Assembly (NCBI GenBank): GCA_963759375.1
Contig: CAVWYY010000003.1
Location: 248,001-312,000 of the forward strand
Reading direction: 5' to 3'
Source of the DNA: DASSUW01 sp963759375
GTDB taxonomy: Bacteria > Actinomycetota > Thermoleophilia > Solirubrobacterales > Solirubrobacteraceae
DNA: 64,000 bases
The notes below the pieces were generated by a model, which searched no databases, was not told the origin of the DNA, and saw only the letters and a list, made by a program, of their open reading frames with translations. Shown here piece after piece: positions 51,365 to 59,234 of this stretch. Numbering within the stretch: the stretch's first letter is position 1; every line of letters begins with the position of its first letter. A program made the position numbers and the translations under genes.

Positions 51365-53138
51365 AGTCGATCGCCGGCTCGACGGTCTGCCACGAGCGCA
51401 CGTCGTCGACGTAGCGGCTCCCGCGGCCGGTGAATGCACCGTAGCCGGGGGTGTGGCAGTCGCGGCCCTCGTCGAAGAACTCACCGAGGCCGTCGGAGAA
51501 CAGACCCTTGTCGTTCGGCCCGTTGACCACCGCGCCGACGAGCGTCTCCCGCGGGACGAGGTTGGCGACGACATGCTGCGGGCAGCGCGGATCGCGGCTG
51601 CCGACGCCGATCATCAGCGACGCGCCCCAGGCGTTGGCGCCCAGGGCCCAGTCGCGCTGCCCGGTGCCGAGGCGGTCGAACCGGCGGCTGCCGGTGAGCC
51701 GGTGGTACAGCGCGGCGGTCGCGGCGAGGCCGAACGCGTGCGGCGCCGCGTCGAAGTCGTCGTAGGTGACGGCCGCGCCGAAGGGATCGCGGCGGGCGGT
51801 GCGGCCGGCTCGGCGCAGCTGCGCCCGGATGTCCGCGACCAGCGGTCCGGGCGGGGCTCCGGCGCGGACCGCCTCCGCATGCGCGAGCGCGCTCGTGTCG
51901 TAGAGGTTGAGCGTGTCCTCGCCGGGACGCGCCCAGCGGGCGGCGGCGTCGCGCCACCGGGCGGCGCGCGGGTCACCGAGCGAGCGGGCGGCCAGCGACA
52001 GCTCGGCGGCCGCGAGCTCCAGGTCGTCGCGCCACGACGACTCCGGGTAGAAGGCGTGCGGCAGCGCGGTGGCCACCACCGTGCCGCCGGCGGCGTCGTA
52101 GACGTCCGCCGCCGTGGCGAGCTCGCGGCGGGCGCGGGCCGGCTGCGTGGCCGCGTCGAGCTGCGCGGCGAGAGCGAACGCCGCCGCGACACGGCCGGCG
52201 AGGTTCGGCGGCACCGGGCTGCCCGGTGCGTTCGCGCGGAACGCCGGCCGGTGGCGCAGGTAGCGGTTGGCGGCGCCGCCGAGCGTGTCGTCGACCTCCG
52301 GCAGGCGCCACACGTCGTGGTCGCCGTTGAACGTGCCCTTGGCGTTCCCCGAGCCGATGCCGACCTGGAGCATCATCGTCCGGTCGCCCTCGTTCCAGGC
52401 CTTGTCGAGCCAGGCCAGGCCGAACCGCGCCTCGGGGTCGAGCGCCGGAGGCGCGGCCGGCCCGAGCTCGCGCTCGGCGACGAACAACAGTGCGGTGGCG
52501 TAGGCGGTGGTGTGGGTGAACTTCACGAAGTCGCCGGCGTCCATCCAGCCGCCCTCGAGGTCGACCGGCCCGCTGATGCGGTGCAGCGCCCGCCCGACGA
52601 TCACATCGCTGTCGGGGCCGTCGTAGCGCGGCGGCCGGTACACGCTGAGCGCCCGGTCGTTGAGGTGCGCGGGCCGGCGGTGCATGACGCTCGTCACGAC
52701 GTCGGCGCCATCGCGCTGGGCCTGGAAGAACCGCACCGCGTCGGCCACGCGCGGGCCGAAGAGCTGCGCCGCCGGCGCGATCCGGAAGCGCGGCGAGCGC
52801 TCGCCGCGGACCCGGATCCGGTAGCGCCCGGGCGTCCGCAGACGCGAGAAGTCCAGCGCCTGCACGGCGCGGTAGCGGCCGTTCCAGCGCCCGCGGCTGC
52901 TTCCGGCCCGGCCGCGCAGGACGACCTTCCCGTCGCGGTCGAGGACGGCGAAGCGCGCGGCCGGCCGCTCGGCGATCAGGTACGCGACCTTCGCCTCGCG
53001 CGGCGCGTACCCGAGCTGGTCGACCCGCACGGCGGCTGCGGCGCTGCCCGCCGGGACGAGCATCAGCAATACGGCAATCTGGTAAAGAAACTTTACTCGA
53101 ATACCCTCAACGCTACTCCGCGCGAGGGCCCCGATCAA
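51318..53138 (-). CDS. Secreted glycoside hydrolase family 9 protein (endoglucanase type)
   Basis: 606 residues. Signal peptide FLYQIAVLLMLVPAGSAAAA, then the family's N-terminal Ig-like CelD_N domain (VRVDQLGYAPREAKVAYLI ... FRI), then the (alpha/alpha)6 catalytic domain. DLEGGWMDAGDFVKF carries the catalytic-base Asp pair. The Glu acid is in TVEPAIDFTAAATLAFAL, and MIGVGSRDPRCPQHV is near the His motif, less conserved than usual. Likely substrates are beta-1,4-glucans, but exo-beta-glucosaminidases share this fold. The TTG at 53138 overlaps the stop of the methyltransferase; no ATG gives a signal peptide of normal length. Confidence 0.85.
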   Translation of the reverse strand: MIGALARSSVEGIRVKFLYQIAVLLMLVPAGSAAAAVRVDQLGYAPREAKVAYLIAERPAARFAVLDRDGKVVLRGRAGSSRGRWNGRYRAVQALDFSRLRTPGRYRIRVRGERSPRFRIAPAAQLFGPRVADAVRFFQAQRDGADVVTSVMHRRPAHLNDRALSVYRPPRYDGPDSDVIVGRALHRISGPVDLEGGWMDAGDFVKFTHTTAYATALLFVAERELGPAAPPALDPEARFGLAWLDKAWNEGDRTMMLQVGIGSGNAKGTFNGDHDVWRLPEVDDTLGGAANRYLRHRPAFRANAPGSPVPPNLAGRVAAAFALAAQLDAATQPARARRELATAADVYDAAGGTVVATALPHAFYPESSWRDDLELAAAELSLAARSLGDPRAARWRDAAARWARPGEDTLNLYDTSALAHAEAVRAGAPPGPLVADIRAQLRRAGRTARRDPFGAAVTYDDFDAAPHAFGLAATAALYHRLTGSRRFDRLGTGQRDWALGANAWGASLMIGVGSRDPRCPQHVVANLVPRETLVGAVVNGPNDKGLFSDGLGEFFDEGRDCHTPGYGAFTGRGSRYVDDVRSWQTVEPAIDFTAAATLAFALQAAG

Positions 53139-53845
53139 CCCTTCACGTACACCGACACGTGGCCCGGGCTGAGCGCCGTGAACGGCTCGCGGCCCCAGCC
53201 GGCCCACCGGTGCTCGAGGCGCATGCCCGCGAGGCGCGCCATCAGGTCGAGCTCGGCCGGCCAGGCGTAGCGGAACTCGACCGGGAATGCCTCCAGGCGG
53301 CCGTCGACGATGTAGAAGTGCTGCGAGCTGAAGTTCTGGCTCACGACGTCGTAGACGTCGTACGAGAAGCCTTCTGGGTCGGCCCGGAACGGCAGCACAG
53401 TCTGGCCGGGCGGGAGGCTCTGGAGCGCGGGCACGTTGTTCTCGATCACGAACCGCCCGCCGCTGCGGAGGTGGTCGGCGGCGTTCTGGAAGCAGGCGAC
53501 CTGGGCGTCCTGCGTGGTCAGGTTCGAGATCGTGTTGAAGACGAGGAAGACGAGCGAGAACTCGCCGTCCACGCGCGTGGTGGCCATGTCGCCGGCCACC
53601 GCCTCGATCCGGTCGGCCCCGGGCTTCGCGCGCAGCCGGCGCAGCATCGCCTCCGAGTCGTCGATGCCGGCGACCCGCACGCCGCGCTGGGCCAGCGGCA
53701 GCGCGATCCGCCCCGTGCCGATCGCGAACTCCAGCGCCGCGCCGTCGCCGGCGAGCTCCGCGAGCACGTCGATCACCGCGTCCGGCGCGTCTCCCGAGCG
53801 CTCGTCGTAGTGCGCGGCGACCCGCTCGCCGAAGAACCCCTCCAC
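53135..53845 (-). CDS. Class I SAM-dependent methyltransferase, copy 1
   Basis: 236 residues with the SAM-binding motifs ALEFAIGTGRIALPLAQRG (I), VAGIDDSEAMLRRL (II), AVAGDMATTRVDGEFSLVFLVFNTISNL (III/IV) and LRSGGRFVIENNVP (V). The C-terminal half has FRYAWPAELDLMARLAGMRLEHRW. The substrate is unknown. It is a close sister of copy 2 at 54838-55560, and the pair brackets the hydroxyproline dehydratase gene. The start is GTG 53845. Confidence 0.88.
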   Translation of the reverse strand: MEGFFGERVAAHYDERSGDAPDAVIDVLAELAGDGAALEFAIGTGRIALPLAQRGVRVAGIDDSEAMLRRLRAKPGADRIEAVAGDMATTRVDGEFSLVFLVFNTISNLTTQDAQVACFQNAADHLRSGGRFVIENNVPALQSLPPGQTVLPFRADPEGFSYDVYDVVSQNFSSQHFYIVDGRLEAFPVEFRYAWPAELDLMARLAGMRLEHRWAGWGREPFTALSPGHVSVYVKG

Positions 53846-53863
53846 GCCGGTCAGTGTGCCAGG

Positions 53864-54835
53864 TCAGCGCAGCACGAAGCCGGTGCCCAGCGGGTCCCGC
53901 GGGTCGAGGACGAAGCGGTGCTCGCCCGTGCGGAACGCGGTCCCGACCACCTCGGTGAGCACGCCCTCGTCGGTGCGGCCGATCGCCCGGGCGCGGAACG
54001 TGGTGCCGATGATCGAGTCGTTCCGCCACTCCTGGCCGTCGGCGAGCGTGCGATCGTCGACGAGCAGCGCGGTCCGCGCCGAGGTCGCCGACCCGGTGGG
54101 CGAGCGGTCGACCTCGCCGTCGGCGAAGATCGCCACGTTGCGCTGGTGGAGCGGGCCGAGGTCGTCGTGCAGCACCGTGCCGTAGATGCCCGACAGCCGG
54201 TCGTCCTCCGGATGGCGCGAGACCTCGCTGCCCTCCAGCGCGGCCTTGACCTCGCGGCCGGCGGCGATCAGCGCGGGCAGCTCCTCCGGCACGACGCGCA
54301 GCCCGAACCGCTCGGCGGGCGCGAACGCGTAGATCGCGCCACCGTACGCCAGGTCGACGGTCACGCCGGCGGCGGCGACGTCGCGCGCGACCACGAACGA
54401 GGGCACGTTGCGGAACGCCACGCTCTCCACCGCGCCGCCGACGACCCGGGCGGTGGCGACGACCCTCCCCGACGGCACGTCGATCGTCACGTCCACTTCG
54501 CCGTCCTCGGGCGCCGCGACGAGCCCGGACTCCACCGCCCACGCCCCGAGCGCGATCGTCCCGTGCCCGCACGCGGTCGAGTAGCCGTCCTTGTGCCAGA
54601 AGAGCACGCCGAGGTCGGCGCCCTCGTCGTCGGGCGGGACGAGGAAGCAGCCGTACATGTCCGCGTGCCCGCGCGGCTCGTGGCACAGCAGCCGCCGGAC
54701 CCGCTCGACCTGCTGCGAGGAGGCCGCGAACTCCCGTCGCGCCCGCACCGTCTCGCCGGGGATCTCCGGCGCGCCGTCGCGGACGATCCGGAACGGCTCG
54801 CCGGCCGTGTGGTAGTCCGTCGCGGCGATCTCCAC
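53864..54835 (-). CDS. Trans-3-hydroxy-L-proline dehydratase (proline racemase family)
   Basis: 323 residues of the proline racemase fold: TDYHTAGEPFRIV, EPRGHADMYGCFLVPP, the first catalytic Cys in YSTACGHGTIALGAWAVE, and DRSPTGSATSARTALL. At the second catalytic site Cys is replaced by Thr (SPTGS), the mark of trans-3-hydroxy-L-proline dehydratases as opposed to racemases and 4-hydroxyproline epimerases (which have Cys). The product would be pyrroline-2-carboxylate. The GTG at 54835 is used, 2 bp after the stop of methyltransferase copy 2. No pyrroline-2-carboxylate reductase is adjacent. Confidence 0.87.
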   Translation of the reverse strand: MEIAATDYHTAGEPFRIVRDGAPEIPGETVRARREFAASSQQVERVRRLLCHEPRGHADMYGCFLVPPDDEGADLGVLFWHKDGYSTACGHGTIALGAWAVESGLVAAPEDGEVDVTIDVPSGRVVATARVVGGAVESVAFRNVPSFVVARDVAAAGVTVDLAYGGAIYAFAPAERFGLRVVPEELPALIAAGREVKAALEGSEVSRHPEDDRLSGIYGTVLHDDLGPLHQRNVAIFADGEVDRSPTGSATSARTALLVDDRTLADGQEWRNDSIIGTTFRARAIGRTDEGVLTEVVGTAFRTGEHRFVLDPRDPLGTGFVLR

Positions 54836-54837
54836 GC

Positions 54838-55560
54838 TCAGATCTTCACGTAAACGGACACGTGCGCGGGGCTGAGCGCGGTGAACGACTCGCCCTGCCA
54901 CCCGCCCCAGCGGTGCTCGAGCCGCATCCCGGCCAGCCGCGCCATCAGGTCCAGCTCGGCCGGCCACGCATATCGCAGCTCGATCGGGCTCGGCTCCACG
55001 CGGCCGTCCGCGAAGGTGAAGTGCTGGCCGTCCATCCGCTGGCTGACGACGTCGTAGACGTAGAACGACATGCCGGTCGGATCGGCGCGCCACGGCAGCA
55101 CGCGCTGGCCGACCGGCAGGCGCTGGATCTCCGGCACGCGCGCCTCGATCACGAACCGCCCGCCGCTCGGCAGGTGCGCGGCGGCGTTCTCGAAGCACGC
55201 CACCTGCCCGTCCTGCGTGGTCAGGTTGAAGATCGTGTTGAAGACGAGGTAGACGAGCGAGAACTCGCCGTCGACCCGTGTGGCCGCCATGTCGCCGGCC
55301 AGCGCCTCGACGCGGCCGGCGCCCGCCTTCTCGCGCAGCCGCGCGAGCATCGCCTCCGAGCTGTCGATGCCGAGCACGCGCACGCCACGCTCGGCGAGCG
55401 GCAACGCGATGCGGCCGGTCCCGACCGCGAACTCCAGGGCGGCCCCGTCGCCGGCCAGTTCGGCGAGCCGGTCCACCGCCGGCCCGACGACCGCGGGGTC
55501 GAACATGCCGGCCGAATCCTGGTCGTAGACGGCCGCAACGCGCTCGCCGAAGTACTCCAA
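54838..55560 (-). CDS. Class I SAM-dependent methyltransferase, copy 2
   Basis: 240 residues, collinear with copy 1 (53135-53845) over its full length: FGERVAAVYD, ALEFAVGTGRIALPLAERG, LAGDMAATRVDGEFSLVYLV, LPSGGRFVIEARVPEIQRLP, LRYAWPAELDLMARLAGM, ending HVSVYVKI. By alignment with copy 1 the natural start is TTG 55560. That codon begins 1 nt after the 3' end of tRNA-Lys on the same strand, so no ribosome-binding site can exist outside the tRNA. Target unknown. Confidence 0.87.
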   Translation of the reverse strand: MEYFGERVAAVYDQDSAGMFDPAVVGPAVDRLAELAGDGAALEFAVGTGRIALPLAERGVRVLGIDSSEAMLARLREKAGAGRVEALAGDMAATRVDGEFSLVYLVFNTIFNLTTQDGQVACFENAAAHLPSGGRFVIEARVPEIQRLPVGQRVLPWRADPTGMSFYVYDVVSQRMDGQHFTFADGRVEPSPIELRYAWPAELDLMARLAGMRLEHRWGGWQGESFTALSPAHVSVYVKI

Positions 55561-55561
55561 A

Positions 55562-55634
55562 TGCCCCCGCCAGGAATCGAACCTGGAACCTTCGGATTAA
55601 GAGTCCGCTGCTCTGCCAGTTGAGCTACAGGGGC
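55562..55634 (-). tRNA. tRNA-Lys (anticodon CTT)
   Basis: Cloverleaf on the minus strand: acceptor GCCCCTG/CGGGGGC with a G-T pair, D arm GCTC...GAGC, anticodon stem CGGAC/GTCCG-type around loop CTCTTAA (anticodon CTT), T arm CCAGG-TTCGATT-CCTGG, discriminator A, no encoded CCA. It is immediately upstream of methyltransferase copy 2. Confidence 0.95.
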
Positions 55635-55662
55635 GCTGAGCGGTGCATCACTCTAGCGATGC

Positions 55663-56382
55663 CTATTCCTTCTTGTCCTTCTTTTTGGCCGTTGGCGTAG
55701 GCGTCGGCGTCGCCTCCTGAACCTGGTTGGCGATCGCCTGCTGCTTGGCCTGTTCGAGGTCGGACTTGATGCGCTCGCGCTGGTCCGGATCGGCGAGCTC
55801 GATCGCCTTGTTCTTCGCCAGATCGCCCTTGCGGGTCTGGCCGGCGGCGTAGGCGAGCTGGGCGAGCTGGGCGAAGGTCGTCGACGTCGGACGGGAGTTC
55901 GTGACGATCTCCTGGGCGTCGGCCGCCTTGGCGGGGTCGTTGAGCCCGGAGCCGTAGACCTGCACCATCACGCGGGCGACGCTGGCGTTGGGCTCGTTCG
56001 GCTTGAGCTTGAGGTGCCGCTCCCAGTCGGCCGACGCGGTCTCGAGCGCGCGCTTGCCGGACGCGGTGAACTGGCCCGTGTTCTGGTCGTAGTTGCCGCC
56101 GGACAGCGCGAGCGTGAAGTGCGCGCGGGCGGCCTGTGCCCACGCCGCGGCGTCCTGGGGGCTCGCCACCGCCTGGCGCTGAGCCGTGTCGGCGCGCTTC
56201 TGGAACTCCTCGTCGCCGGTGGCCGACGTCGAGTCCGACTGGGTGATCGCGTCGATCAGGCCGCCGGAGACGCTGCCGCCGATGCCGAACAGCACGAGGC
56301 CGCCGCCCATGAGGATGGCGAGAGTCACGTACACGACCTTCACGGTCGTGCGCCGGCCGGAGCCTCTCAGGTCGAACAGCAT
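55663..56382 (-). CDS. Membrane-anchored TPR-like protein
   Basis: 239 residues. A cytoplasmic start (LFDLRGSGRRTTVKV), a membrane helix (VVYVTLAILMGGGLVLFGIG), then an extracytoplasmic helical region with TPR-like repeats (AAWAQAARAHFTLAL, ASADWERHLKLKPNEPNAS, AKAADAQEIVTN, TFAQLAQLAYAAGQTRKGDLA) and a Thr/Pro then Lys-rich tail (PTPTPTAKKKDKKE). It lies 7 bp after tatC in the same direction, so it is probably co-transcribed with the Tat genes. Function unknown; possibly a scaffold. Confidence 0.75.
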   Translation of the reverse strand: MLFDLRGSGRRTTVKVVYVTLAILMGGGLVLFGIGGSVSGGLIDAITQSDSTSATGDEEFQKRADTAQRQAVASPQDAAAWAQAARAHFTLALSGGNYDQNTGQFTASGKRALETASADWERHLKLKPNEPNASVARVMVQVYGSGLNDPAKAADAQEIVTNSRPTSTTFAQLAQLAYAAGQTRKGDLAKNKAIELADPDQRERIKSDLEQAKQQAIANQVQEATPTPTPTAKKKDKKE

Positions 56383-56389
56383 CGTCTAC

Positions 56390-57409
56390 TCAGTCGTCGA
56401 GATCGTGGTCGTGCGGGAGGTCGTCGTCATCGTCGTCGGAGTCGGCGTCCTCGGCCTCCTCACGGGCGCGCGCACGGCGTGCCCGACGATCGACAAGCGT
56501 GGCTAAGAGGATAGAGCCCTCGAACAAGACGACCAGCGGGAGCATCAGCATCAGCATCGTCACCGGGTCCTGGCCGGGGAGCAGCATGGCCACGATGGCG
56601 ATGACGAGGATCGCGTAGCGGCGGTTCTTGCGCAGCTGCCGCGGCGTGACGATCCCGACCTGGGTGACGGCGAGGATCCCGATCGGGACCTGGAACAACA
56701 GCCCCATCGCCGCCAGGACCAAGATCGAGAACTTGTAGTAGTCCCGGGCCTGGATGAGGATGTCGAAGTTGTCGTCGTTGAAGTTCTGTAGGAAGTCGAT
56801 GGCGTTCGGCAGCACCAGGTAGTACGCGAACACCACGCCCGCGACGAACAGGAACGGCACCATCGCCATCAGCGGCAGCGCCACCTGGCGCTCCCGTGGC
56901 GAGAACGCCGGTAAGACGAACGCGTACGCCTGATAGAGCAGGAACGGCAACGCCAGCAGCAAGGCCGCGTACGACACGACCTTGAAGGTGACCGTGAACG
57001 GCTCGCCGACGCCCAGGGTCACAGGACGGCGGGCGGCCTGGCCCGGCGCGTCCGCGGCCGTCGCGGCCGCCTGGCGGCTGAGCTGCGCCCAGCGCGCCTG
57101 CAGGGCCTGGTCGATGTCGCTGGACCGCGCCATCTCGCGGCTCAGCACCGCGATCTGCAGGCTCATCTGCTTGAGCGACTGCTGGAACTCGGCGGTGCGC
57201 TCGAGCGGGTCCTGGCTGTCCTTGTGGAACGCCGACTTCTCCAGCGGCCGGTCCATGATCTCCAGGATCCGGTCGTTCTGCCAGAAGCAGAAGGCGAACG
57301 CCGCGACGAAGATGCCGAGGCAGATGATGATCCGCGTCCGCAGCTCGTCGAGGTGCTCGACGAGGCTGAGGCGATCCTCGTGGTGGATCGGCCGCAGTGC
57401 CGTGGCCAT
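56390..57409 (-). CDS. tatC: Sec-independent protein translocase subunit TatC, with enlarged first loop
   Basis: The receptor for twin-arginine signal peptides. At 339 residues it is about 90 longer than usual. Family motifs are present: LSLVEHLDELRTRIIICL (N-terminal, with the conserved Glu), FLLYQAYAFVLPAFSPRER, FAYYLVLPNAIDFL and RYAILVIAIVAMLLPGQDPVTMLMLMLPL. About 75 extra residues lie between TM1 and TM2 (from KSAFHKDSQDP to the PVTLGVGEPFTVTFKV stretch), mostly helical and Gln/Ala/Arg-rich. The tail is very acidic (EEAEDADSDDDDDD). It follows tatA by 27 bp. Confidence 0.93.
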   Translation of the reverse strand: MATALRPIHHEDRLSLVEHLDELRTRIIICLGIFVAAFAFCFWQNDRILEIMDRPLEKSAFHKDSQDPLERTAEFQQSLKQMSLQIAVLSREMARSSDIDQALQARWAQLSRQAAATAADAPGQAARRPVTLGVGEPFTVTFKVVSYAALLLALPFLLYQAYAFVLPAFSPRERQVALPLMAMVPFLFVAGVVFAYYLVLPNAIDFLQNFNDDNFDILIQARDYYKFSILVLAAMGLLFQVPIGILAVTQVGIVTPRQLRKNRRYAILVIAIVAMLLPGQDPVTMLMLMLPLVVLFEGSILLATLVDRRARRARAREEAEDADSDDDDDDLPHDHDLDD

Positions 57410-57436
57410 GACCTGCTCCGCAGCCGCAGGCGGGCT

Positions 57437-57727
57437 TTACGTGCGCGTGCGCTCGGAGACGACCTCGCCCTCGACCGGGGCGGTGTCCTCGTCCGGGCGA
57501 CCCAGCGCCGCGTTGGCCTGCCGGCGGGTCTCGCTGTCGCTCCCGGTGTCGTCGTCATCGTCGTCGTCGTCGTCGTGACGACCGCCCTTCCCGGAGATGG
57601 AGTCGCGGAACTCCTTCATGCCGGAGCCGAGCGAGCGCCCAAGACCGGGCAGGCGCTTGGGCCCGAAGATGACGAGGACGATCACCAGGACGATGATCAG
57701 CTCTGTGGGACCGATGCTGTTGAACAC
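57437..57727 (-). CDS. tatA: Sec-independent protein translocase subunit TatA
   Basis: 96 residues: a short N-terminal membrane helix (GPTELIIVLVIVLVIF), the hinge FGPKRLPGLGRSLGSGMKEFRDSISG amphipathic helix, then an acidic tail with nine consecutive Asp. It forms the pore ring with TatC. The GTG at 57727 has AAAGGA 8 nt upstream. The Asp run comes from a GTC-rich microsatellite at 57553-57580. Confidence 0.94.
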   Translation of the reverse strand: MFNSIGPTELIIVLVIVLVIFGPKRLPGLGRSLGSGMKEFRDSISGKGGRHDDDDDDDDDTGSDSETRRQANAALGRPDEDTAPVEGEVVSERTRT

Positions 57728-57825
57728 GGTTCAGATCCTTTGCGGAGCGGCCTGCCAAGGGTAGCGGGCCGGACGTTCGTCCACACAATCAAGTTCGTAC
57801 GTGGGCGGCCGATCTTAGGATCAAG

Positions 57826-58260
57826 ATGAGCCCGCAGCCCTCCCACAACGGTCAGTACGTCCGCCGCGTCGTGCTCCCGTCCGGTCGCGCGATCGAGGTC
57901 GTGTACTTCGAGACGGTGGCCGGCGAGGCCGCCGGCGCCGCGACGCCCGGTGCCGAGCGCCTGCGGGACCTCCACATGTGCCCCGAGTGCGACCGCGACC
58001 TGGTGTACCCGGTCGAGTGGGAAGAGACTTCCCCGACGCACTGGGAGGTGCTCCTGCGGTGCCCCAACTGCGAGTGGAGCGAGGTCGACACGTTCGACCA
58101 GCCCACGGTCGACCGCTTCGACGAGAAGCTCGACATCGGCACCGAGATCCTCATCCGTGATCTGAAGCGCCTCCAGCAGGCCAACATGGAGGACGAGATC
58201 TCGCGGTTCGTGGCGGCGCTCGACGCCGACGCGATCCTTCCCGAGGACTTCGCGGTCTAG
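57826..58260 (+). CDS. Conserved zinc-ribbon protein of unknown function
   Basis: 144 residues. A zinc ribbon is formed by HMCPECDRDLVYPVEW and LRCPNCEWSEVDTF (CPEC...CPNC, spacing 29). The flanks are an N-terminal beta-rich part (YVRRVVLPSGRAIEVVYFE) and a C-terminal acidic helix (LKRLQQANMEDEISRFVAAL DADAIL). The only rightward gene in this area, embedded between tatA and the synthase. It has a TAGGAT box just before ATG 57826. Its TAG shares a CTAG with the stop of the polyprenyl synthase. No known family name comes to mind. Confidence 0.75.
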   Translation: MSPQPSHNGQYVRRVVLPSGRAIEVVYFETVAGEAAGAATPGAERLRDLHMCPECDRDLVYPVEWEETSPTHWEVLLRCPNCEWSEVDTFDQPTVDRFDEKLDIGTEILIRDLKRLQQANMEDEISRFVAALDADAILPEDFAV

Positions 58261-59234
58261 CTGTACCGGTCGACGACGCCGTCGGCCACCAGCTCCAGCG
58301 CCCCCTGCTGGGCCTCCGGCAGCACCGGGAGATCGGCCTTCGCGGCCGCGACGATCGACAGCGCGGACTTCCGCGCGTCGTCCAGCACGCCGGTGGCGAC
58401 GATCGCGTCGCACACGGCCTCGGCCTGCTCGGGCGTCCGCACGCCGCGGAGCTCGAGCGAATGCAGCGCCGGATCGCGCTCGCGCGCGAGGATCAGCGGC
58501 AGCGTGACCGTCCCGTCCAGCAGGTCGGTCCCGCGGTGCTTGCCGGTCCGCTCGGCCGGGCCCGACACGTCGAGCACGTCGTCCAGGAACTGGAACGCGA
58601 GGCCGATCCGGCGCCCGAAGCGGCCCAGCACGTCGACCGGCGCCGTCCCCTCCATCGCGCCCAGCTCGCACGCGCCTTGGAACAGCCGCGCGGTCTTGAG
58701 GTCGCAGCGCTGCTCGTAGCGCTCGCGCGAGACGCCGACGTTCCACGCGTCCTCCCGCTGCAGCAGCTCGCCCTCGGCGAGGGCCGACGAGGCGTCCGAC
58801 AGGACGCGCACCGACTCGGGCCGCCCGTTGCTCGCGAGCTCGGCGAACGCCCGCGAGAACAGCAGGTCACCGGTGGCGGTGGCGATCGCGCGGCCCGCGG
58901 CGGCGACGACGGTGGGGCGGCCGCGGCGGAGCTCGGCGGCGTCGAGTACGTCGTCGTGGACCAGCGTGGCCGAGTGGATCAGCTCGACGGCGACCATCGC
59001 CCGCAGCACCCGCTCCGGGTGCGCCGGCGCCGGCCCGGCCGCGAGCAGCACCAGCAGCGGGCGCAGCCGCTTGCCGCCGGCCGCGATCGTCGACGACGCG
59101 TGCTCGGCCAGCACGTCCCCGTGCGAGCGGGCCAGCTCCTGCAGGCGATCCTCGAGCTCGTCCATGAGCCCGGGCACGTGCGCGCCGCCCGCCGCGATCA
59201 CGGCCGCGACTGCCTCGGCGCTCGCCACGCTCAC
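58257..59234 (-). CDS. Polyprenyl diphosphate synthase (trans-type; menaquinone side chain)
   Basis: 325 residues. Both aspartate-rich motifs are intact: LVHDDVLDAAELRRGRPT (FARM) and FQFLDDVLDVSGPAERTGK (SARM). GGKRLRPLLVLL binds the allylic/IPP phosphates, and LKTARLFQGACELGAM is typical of long-chain synthases. The residue environment before the first motif (VELIHSATLV) is that of hepta- to decaprenyl synthases. The next gene upstream is menG, so the chain probably ends on menaquinone. The GTG at 59234 overlaps the menG stop (GTGA). Confidence 0.92.
   Translation of the reverse strand: MSVASAEAVAAVIAAGGAHVPGLMDELEDRLQELARSHGDVLAEHASSTIAAGGKRLRPLLVLLAAGPAPAHPERVLRAMVAVELIHSATLVHDDVLDAAELRRGRPTVVAAAGRAIATATGDLLFSRAFAELASNGRPESVRVLSDASSALAEGELLQREDAWNVGVSRERYEQRCDLKTARLFQGACELGAMEGTAPVDVLGRFGRRIGLAFQFLDDVLDVSGPAERTGKHRGTDLLDGTVTLPLILARERDPALHSLELRGVRTPEQAEAVCDAIVATGVLDDARKSALSIVAAAKADLPVLPEAQQGALELVADGVVDRYS

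Noticed and set aside
57553..57580. GTC microsatellite in tatA as a phase-variable switch
   Set aside because: It is a trinucleotide repeat within the coding frame, so length changes only alter the Asp count and keep the frame.
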